Assembly (NCBI GenBank): GCA_025055795.1
Contig: JANWVV010000024.1
Span: forward strand, 1 to 62,044
Origin: Gemmataceae bacterium
GTDB lineage: Bacteria; Planctomycetota; Planctomycetia; Gemmatales; Gemmataceae
Direction of reading: 5' to 3'
DNA length: 62,044 nt
Shown: positions 56,816 to 62,044 of the stretch, piece after piece
How positions within the stretch are numbered: position 1 is the first letter of the stretch
Layout: every line of letters starts with the position of its first letter
Notes under the pieces: model-generated
What the model saw: only the letters and a program-made list of their open reading frames with translations
What the model was told of the DNA's origin: nothing
The model's database searches: none
Made by a program: the position numbers and the translations under genes

Positions 56816-58216
56816 ATGTCGGATCATCTGACGGATCGGGCGTTACCGCACAACCTGGAGGCCGAAAAGGGAGTTCTGGGGGGTATCCTGCGTGACCCCG
56901 ACGAACTACCGACCGTTCAGCAACTGCTGCGTCCGGAAAATTTTTATCTGGATGCCCATCAGAAGATTTATGCCGCTCTGCTGGAGCTGGCCGATGAGAA
57001 CCTGCCGATCGATCTGGTTATGCTCCATGAGCGTCTCAAGCGGAACAAGCATCTGGAGGACGTGGGCGGCGCCTTGTACCTGACGGAATTATGGGAGGCC
57101 GTGCCTACCGGGGCCAACACGGAGTACCACGCCCGGATTGTGCGTGATGCGGCCATGGTCCGCAGTTTGATCCATGCAGGCACGGAAATTCTGCGTGATG
57201 CATACGAGCGAACCCAGTCGGCCGATGAACTGGTGGCCACCGCAGAGCGGCGCATCCTGGAGATTGCCAAGGCCGGCCTGGTGGGGGAAACCAAGACGTT
57301 GTCCGAGGCGATCCACGAAGCGTTCGCCCGTATCGACGCCCGCACCGGTCGCGACAGTGCCCAGCTAGCCGTCAGTGGGCTACCCACTGGCTACGTCGAT
57401 CTTGACAACCTGCTGGCTGGCCTGCAGAACTCCGAGCTGATTGTCATCGCCGCCCGGCCATCGGTGGGCAAAACCGCTTTCGCCCTCAATATTGTCCGGA
57501 ACGTCGTTACCAACTACGACGCCGCCACGCACGGTGGGGAAGCCGGCCCACCCGTGCTATTCGTCAGTCTGGAAATGACACGCATCGAGCTGGCCGAGCG
57601 CCTGCTATGCTGCCAAGCACGGGTCGACAGCCATAAAGTCCGCAAAGGCACCCTTAACGCCGAAGATATCCAGCGGCTCATGGACGCCGGTGACGTGCTC
57701 CGTCGAGCGAAACTGTACCTGGACGATACACCATCGCGTAACATGATGCAGATAGCTGCCCTGGCCCGTCGGCTCATGAAAAAGCACGAAAAAGAGGGGG
57801 GCCTGCGACTGGTAGTCATCGACTATCTGCAACTGATTGAACCGGAAAACCGTCGGGATCCCCGTCAAGAGCAAGTGGCCCAGATCAGTCGGCGCTTGAA
57901 ATTCCTGGCCCGCGAGCTGGGCATTCCCGTTATTGCCTTGGCCCAGGTCAACCGCGCTTCCGAAGAGCGGCAGGATCACAAGCCACGCCTGGCTGACCTG
58001 CGGGAATCCGGCAGCATCGAACAGGATGCCGACACCGTCCTTATCCTGCACCGCCCGGGGCGCTACGAAGGGGCCCAGGAAGACAACGTCCTGGAGGTCA
58101 TCGTTGCTAAACAACGCAATGGCCCCACCGGCGAAATCCTTCTGACCTACCTCAAACAGTTCAACCGTTACGAAAATTACATCGCTGATATCAGTTACAG
58201 TACCAGTGGCCTGTAA
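56816..58216 (+). CDS. dnaB: Replicative DNA helicase DnaB
   Basis: A 466-residue hexameric helicase that unwinds DNA at the replication fork and recruits primase. N-terminal domain begins 'LPHNLEAEKGVLGGILRDPD'; the RecA-like core has Walker A 'ARPSVGKTAFALNI' near residue 218, 'FVSLEMTRIELAERLLCCQA', Walker B 'LVVIDYLQLIEPE' near 331, and the arginine-finger region 'ADLRESGSIEQDADTVLILH'. Length and layout are normal and there is no intein. It stands alone rather than beside rplI as in many bacteria. Confidence 0.97.
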   Translation: MSDHLTDRALPHNLEAEKGVLGGILRDPDELPTVQQLLRPENFYLDAHQKIYAALLELADENLPIDLVMLHERLKRNKHLEDVGGALYLTELWEAVPTGANTEYHARIVRDAAMVRSLIHAGTEILRDAYERTQSADELVATAERRILEIAKAGLVGETKTLSEAIHEAFARIDARTGRDSAQLAVSGLPTGYVDLDNLLAGLQNSELIVIAARPSVGKTAFALNIVRNVVTNYDAATHGGEAGPPVLFVSLEMTRIELAERLLCCQARVDSHKVRKGTLNAEDIQRLMDAGDVLRRAKLYLDDTPSRNMMQIAALARRLMKKHEKEGGLRLVVIDYLQLIEPENRRDPRQEQVAQISRRLKFLARELGIPVIALAQVNRASEERQDHKPRLADLRESGSIEQDADTVLILHRPGRYEGAQEDNVLEVIVAKQRNGPTGEILLTYLKQFNRYENYIADISYSTSGL

Positions 58217-58434
58217 CGGCTGTTTGCTAGCCAGTCCGCCATTCACTTAAAGGCCTAAAGGAGACCTAAGACAACGATGACTGAACCTCTGTCTTTGTTT
58301 ATGTAGTGATCGTTTAACATTAATAATTCTGAAGAACTCTGACGATTTCTTTTAATTTTATTTTACTTGCTATTTGTCGCCCAATTATCAGTATTGTATG
58401 ATCAATTAGTCTATGTATGTTTAGTTCATCCGTT

Positions 58435-59412
58435 TTAGTCGGTTGATTTTGTCGGTGTGGTTCCATGAGGGGACGTAGCAGGGTTACGGTTCCGGCTGAG
58501 CCAGTAAAGGAGCGTTTTGACCTCGAACGGTTTGAGATCTGGTTTGAGGGATAACAGGCGGGCGGCGATCCCGGTCAAGTGGGCGGCGGCCCAACTGGTG
58601 GCAGGTTCAGTGGCATAGGGGCCGAGGTAACCCCGGCCATGGGCCTGGAATTCCACCTGCTCGTGCAGGCGATAAACCACCTGCAGGGGATCAGCAAACA
58701 CTCCTTTGTCGACCGAGAGCAAAGGGGGGGCGAAGGCCGCTGGATAACTACGCGTGAATGGATGGTCATTGTGCGCCGCGGCCACGACTAGTACATCGCG
58801 GTAATAAGCCTGTTCGATCATCTGGAGCAGTTGCCAGCGGCGGGGCCCCGGTTGCAACCGCTGCTCGACAATTCCCAGCGACAAATTGATGATTTTTACC
58901 TGCCAGACGTCCAGGGCGTACTGCAAGGCGGCCAGGACTGTTTCCAGACTGGTACCGCCGCCCCAGGCAAACACATCGGCGGAATACAACTGGACACGGG
59001 GGGCCAGGGTCACAATGATGTCGGCGACGGTGGTGCCGTGGGGACTGGATTGACGACCCGTGTAGGGTAACGGTGTTCCCTGGGGACGGAACACGGCTCC
59101 TTGCACGGGCAAAAGCTCCACACCGCGTTGGCGGGCCCGCTCGGCTAGCACTGTCCATTCAATACCTGAATCGACCACGGCTACCCGGACCCCTTCGCCC
59201 GTGGCCCGGACATCACGCAACAGGCGTTCCGGCGTCAACTGGCTCAGAAGTCCTTCAATCAGGTTTGCTGATTCCATGCTTGCCACTGCCTCGGTTGTCC
59301 TTGGCAAAAGCACTTGCCGATCAGAGGGAGCCTGTGGGAACGGATGGGTCACCCGGCTCCATGTTGCACCCAGAGCCAGCCCATCTGAGCTGGTGCTGGA
59401 GCGGTTGTGCAC
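58435..59412 (-). CDS. S8 family (subtilisin-like) serine peptidase, probably cytoplasmic
   Basis: A peptidase of up to 325 residues. A GTG at 59412 lies only 4 bases after the stop of the upstream response regulator, suggesting coupling; an ATG at 59277 would give 280 residues and starts nearer the conserved part. The catalytic triad is present (numbered from the GTG): Asp81 in 'VRVAVVDSGIEW', His125 in 'SSPHGTTVADI', Ser273 in 'ATSWAAAHLTG', and the oxyanion Asn in 'VVAAAHNDHPF'. No signal peptide, propeptide or membrane segment is visible, so it probably acts inside the cell. Its role may be tied to the upstream regulator. Followed by a 218-base AT-rich gap. Confidence 0.85.
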   Translation of the reverse strand: MHNRSSTSSDGLALGATWSRVTHPFPQAPSDRQVLLPRTTEAVASMESANLIEGLLSQLTPERLLRDVRATGEGVRVAVVDSGIEWTVLAERARQRGVELLPVQGAVFRPQGTPLPYTGRQSSPHGTTVADIIVTLAPRVQLYSADVFAWGGGTSLETVLAALQYALDVWQVKIINLSLGIVEQRLQPGPRRWQLLQMIEQAYYRDVLVVAAAHNDHPFTRSYPAAFAPPLLSVDKGVFADPLQVVYRLHEQVEFQAHGRGYLGPYATEPATSWAAAHLTGIAARLLSLKPDLKPFEVKTLLYWLSRNRNPATSPHGTTPTKSTD

Positions 59413-59416
59413 GCGG

Positions 59417-60634
59417 TCATTGCCGGCCCCAACAGTTGTCCAGAAGCGGACGCAGATGCCGGATTACGTGAACGCAGTATTCCACGGCCGGGGTGCCGTG
59501 ATGACGAGCCAGGGTGCGGATTTCTTCCAGCAACTGGACCACAACGGCCGGATCTTCCTGCGGAGCCGCGGTTTGTTCCAGCCCTTTTTTGATGTGTTCC
59601 AGGACTTCAGGCGGGGGGCGGTCGTCGGGAATCAGGTCCTGCACCTGCTGGGTGGCTTGCAGGGCGGCGGCCAGAGCGTCGATGAGCAGGCGTTGGCTGT
59701 GGCGTTCGGCTCGGCTGCGGCGGAGCAAGTCCGCGCCTAGTTCCGCCGTGGCCCGGACAACCGCGACATCCTCTTGGCTGAACGTGCCCGTCGCTTTGTC
59801 GAACAGCTCCAAGGCCCCCGCCGTCTCCGTATCGATCACCAGCGGCGCGATGAGAAGGTTGCGGCGTTGTTTTTCCGGTGGCAGTAGACAGAAGGCGTCC
59901 GGGGGTGTGGAAGGGGCCTCGGTCAGCACCAGCGGTTCCTGTTGGCTCAAAGCGGTAGCAGCGAGGGTATGCCGAAAGGCCACCTCGGTGATGGTGGTGG
60001 GATCCCCCTCAACGGGGTAGAGGGTCAAGCGTTCTTCTGCCGCTACGCCGCTGGACGGGCGGACGTGCACTAGCAGAACCCCGTCGGTTGCTGCGGTGAT
60101 GCGCAGGGCCAGCCGGAGCAGGTCACGGGCGGCCTGCGGCACAGGAACGGGATCCTGCCATACGGCTGCTCCCTGCAGGTAGGGCACTATCTGCTCGACG
60201 GCGGTGCGGAAGGCCGCGAGTGAGCGTTGCAATTCTCGTTGCCGTTTCAAAGGGCGGAGGCGGGCCAGTTGCCGTTGCACCGCGGCCAGGAAACTCTCGC
60301 GGGTCAGGTCCGTGTTTTTGTCCAGATAGTCACGAACCCCCATCCGCAAGGCTTGCAATGGGGTCGCCTGGTGGGCAAAACCGGTGACCAGAATCGCGGT
60401 GAGCTCCGGTTGGAATTCCACCAGATCTTCCAGCAATTGCAGACCGTCGCTTCCCGAACCCAGATTCCAGTCCAGAATAGCCAGGTCCACAGGCCGTTCG
60501 CTAGCCACACGCAGAGCCGATTCGGCGTCGCCCACGCTGATGACCGTCACCGTCGGTCCCAGTGCGCTGAGCCATTCGGCAAAGGTACGTCGCACACTTT
60601 CCTCGTCATCCACAACCAGAATCGTTTCACTCAT
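59417..60634 (-). CDS. Response regulator with GAF-like output, no DNA-binding domain
   Basis: A 405-residue protein from the ATG at 60634, with AGAGGA upstream; the open frame to 60775 lacks support. The receiver domain (1-120) has the acidic pair D10/E11, phospho-acceptor D55 ('LAILDWNLGSG'), Thr near 85 and Lys in 'RDYLDKNTDL'. A short coiled coil (about 125-150) leads to a GAF-like sensory domain (about 155-320), then a helical C-terminus with 'AAALQATQQVQDLI'. There is no helix-turn-helix or enzymatic output, so it likely signals through protein contact. The subtilisin-like peptidase gene begins 4 bases after its stop. Confidence 0.85.
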   Translation of the reverse strand: MSETILVVDDEESVRRTFAEWLSALGPTVTVISVGDAESALRVASERPVDLAILDWNLGSGSDGLQLLEDLVEFQPELTAILVTGFAHQATPLQALRMGVRDYLDKNTDLTRESFLAAVQRQLARLRPLKRQRELQRSLAAFRTAVEQIVPYLQGAAVWQDPVPVPQAARDLLRLALRITAATDGVLLVHVRPSSGVAAEERLTLYPVEGDPTTITEVAFRHTLAATALSQQEPLVLTEAPSTPPDAFCLLPPEKQRRNLLIAPLVIDTETAGALELFDKATGTFSQEDVAVVRATAELGADLLRRSRAERHSQRLLIDALAAALQATQQVQDLIPDDRPPPEVLEHIKKGLEQTAAPQEDPAVVVQLLEEIRTLARHHGTPAVEYCVHVIRHLRPLLDNCWGRQ

Positions 60635-60855
60635 GGTGTGTCGTCCTCTGTAAGTTCCTGACGGTGCGACTATCTCCGGAAAAGGTAGCTGTCGACCCCC
60701 CACGACTGGTGCCCAGGGGCGTTTGGCTGGTTTGATGCTCCAGATTCGTTGCCTTTGCAGTATATTGAACCTCAAAACCGTACAGTGACGACGGGCTAGG
60801 CATTGTACCGGTCCTTTGGTAACGCGGGTACCTCGTTTTTCAGGAGAACCTCCCG

Positions 60856-61707
60856 ATGACCACCGTGCTCTCCGACGAAGCTGTGCGCCTTTATCACGAC
60901 AAGGGGTATTATCTGGCCCGCGGTTTTTTCGATGCCGAAGAAATAGACCTGCTACGGCGAGCCGCCAAGGAGGATCACGAACTGGACAAGCATGCCTTTG
61001 GGCGGGCCGACGGTGAAGGAGGTGTGGTCCGTCTGTCCCTGTGGAATCATCCGGGGGACGGGATCTACGGAATGTTTGCCCGCTGTGAACGGATGGTACG
61101 CAGTTGTGAAAAAATTCTGGGCGGCGAGGTCTACCACTACCACTCCAAGATGATCCTCAAAGATGCTAAAGTCGGTGGTGCCTGGACCTGGCACCAGGAC
61201 TACGGCTATTGGTACCAGAATGGCGTGTTACTACCCTGGCTGGTCAGCGTGTTCATTGCCGTTGATCCCTGTACTCGGGAAAATGGCTGTTTGCAGGTGA
61301 TCGAGAACTCGCATCATTGTGGACGGATCAATCACGTCCTGACCGGTGAGCAGGCCGGGGCAGACCGCGAACGGGTCGAACAACTCCTGCAGCGGCCACA
61401 CATGTTCCCGCATCGCTATATCGAAATGGAGCCGGGCGATGCTTTGTTTTTCCATTGCAATCTGCTGCATCGCAGCGACCAGAACAAAAGCGAGCAGCCC
61501 CGCTGGGCGATGATCTGTTGTTACAATGCGGCTCGCAACGATCCCTATAAGGAGAGCCATCATCCCCGCTATACGCCGTTGCAGGTTGTGCCGGATGCAG
61601 CAATCAAACAAGTGGGTCTCCGGCGATTCGCTCCGGATGATCCGGTGGCCTGGCTGGAAGGGAATCGCGACGTGAGCGCCCGCTCCCTGGCTGACCAGCC
61701 TCAGTGA
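60856..61707 (+). CDS. Phytanoyl-CoA dioxygenase (PhyH) family protein
   Basis: A 283-residue Fe(II)/2-oxoglutarate-dependent oxygenase with a CAGGAGAA site upstream. The iron facial triad is visible: His113 and Asp115 in 'WTWHQDYGYWYQNG', and His205 in 'NLLHRSDQNKSEQPRW', which is followed by an Arg suited to bind 2-oxoglutarate. N-terminal 'YYLARGFFDAEEIDLLRRAA' is typical of the family. Substrates range widely (halogenation, hydroxylation of lipids or small molecules), so none is assigned. Divergent from the response-regulator gene; cytoplasmic. Confidence 0.93.
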   Translation: MTTVLSDEAVRLYHDKGYYLARGFFDAEEIDLLRRAAKEDHELDKHAFGRADGEGGVVRLSLWNHPGDGIYGMFARCERMVRSCEKILGGEVYHYHSKMILKDAKVGGAWTWHQDYGYWYQNGVLLPWLVSVFIAVDPCTRENGCLQVIENSHHCGRINHVLTGEQAGADRERVEQLLQRPHMFPHRYIEMEPGDALFFHCNLLHRSDQNKSEQPRWAMICCYNAARNDPYKESHHPRYTPLQVVPDAAIKQVGLRRFAPDDPVAWLEGNRDVSARSLADQPQ

Positions 61708-61788
61708 GCCGGCAGGCATACTGTTGTTCCGTCTGCTGGAGCGGTTGCAGGAGTTCGCGTGCCCGATGGGCAGGATCGGAGTGGGCTT

Positions 61789-62044
61789 TTAGCGTCGGGG
61801 GCCTCCTGGTGCAGGCACGCCTCCGCGGGGGACACCGCCGCCTGTAGGTAACCCTCCGCCAGCCGGTAAGCGAGGACCACTCGGTAACGCCGGACGTACA
61901 GCAGGAGGAAGCGAAGGAGCAGGTGTCGGACGCACCGCAGGTGCCGCAGGAAGGGTTGGTCGGGTGCCAGCGGACGGAGGGGTTATTGCAGGAGCCGGCC
62001 GGGTGACAGGGGCTGGGGCTACCGTCGAGGGGCTGGGAGGTGCC
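61789..62044 (-). CDS. Pro/Gly/Ala-rich protein, C-terminal part (cut by window edge)
   Basis: A minus-strand frame open at the right edge of the window runs to a TAA at 61791-61789, about 84 residues. It is low-complexity Pro/Ala/Thr at first (TVAPAPVTRPAPAITPP), then Gly/Pro-rich (GGGLPTGGGVPRGGV), ending in PGGPRR. Such tails are common on planctomycete envelope or lipoproteins. Nothing else can be said without the upstream part. Confidence 0.55.
   Translation of the reverse strand, partial: APPSPSTVAPAPVTRPAPAITPPSAGTRPTLPAAPAVRPTPAPSLPPAVRPALPSGPRLPAGGGLPTGGGVPRGGVPAPGGPRR

Noticed and set aside
1..62044. CRISPR arrays and insertion sequences
   Set aside because: No regularly spaced repeat array and no transposase or terminal inverted repeats of an IS were recognised in the window.

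Overview
The window looks like chromosomal DNA of a planctomycete, most likely of the Gemmatales. This rests on family content: a DUF1559 prepilin-like protein followed by two small lipoproteins, two tandem DUF1501 proteins, an FG-GAP lipoprotein with a haem-like N-terminus, a short lipoprotein of the 'GMTLPS...YLQH' type, many small transcription units and wide intergenic gaps. Species and thermophily cannot be fixed from the sequence alone.

Layout. 0.4-7.3 kb: M42 aminopeptidase, a very large membrane/repeat protein, an FG-GAP lipoprotein and a phage-type metallopeptidase. 7.6-13.5 kb: a double alpha/beta-hydrolase, an HflC/HflK-like SPFH pair and a TIGR01777 epimerase. 13.6-21.8 kb: two DUF1501 proteins, a thioesterase, the DUF1559 cluster, a Tat-type serpin and a RidA protein. 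22.1-26.3 kb: a three-subunit succinate dehydrogenase/fumarate reductase operon followed by a TPR-like protein. 26.8-29.9 kb: an HtrA-type protease, a 63-residue protein and an RdgC-like protein. 30.07 kb: tRNA-Arg(UCU). 30.1-35.0 kb: an eroded accessory interval with palindromic repeats, two pseudogenes and an intact two-gene AAA-ATPase/DUF4276 (TOPRIM-like) module. 35-42.5 kb: sugar epimerase, PRPP synthetase, DprA, a sigma-54 activator and hemX-hemA. 42.8-48.7 kb (minus strand): the complete glycine cleavage set gcvT-gcvH-gcvPA-gcvPB plus a lipoate ligase. 49-62 kb: secreted esterase, aldo/keto reductase, Gfo/Idh/MocA oxidoreductase, M20 peptidase, GalT, a lipoprotein, DnaB, a response-regulator/subtilase pair, a PhyH oxygenase and the 3' end of a Pro/Gly-rich protein.

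How genes work together. Three groups are clear functional units: the SDH operon (membrane anchor, flavoprotein, Fe-S protein), hemX-hemA (overlapping by 4 bp, tetrapyrrole synthesis), and the gcv cluster with its own lipoylation enzyme for GcvH. The most interesting candidate system is the AAA/DUF4276 pair at 32.6-34.5 kb. Its ATPase plus separate TOPRIM-like subunit resembles the architecture of OLD-type and PARIS-type anti-phage systems, and it sits in decayed, tRNA-adjacent DNA. A second candidate is the tightly coupled response regulator plus cytoplasmic subtilisin-like protease at 58.4-60.6 kb.
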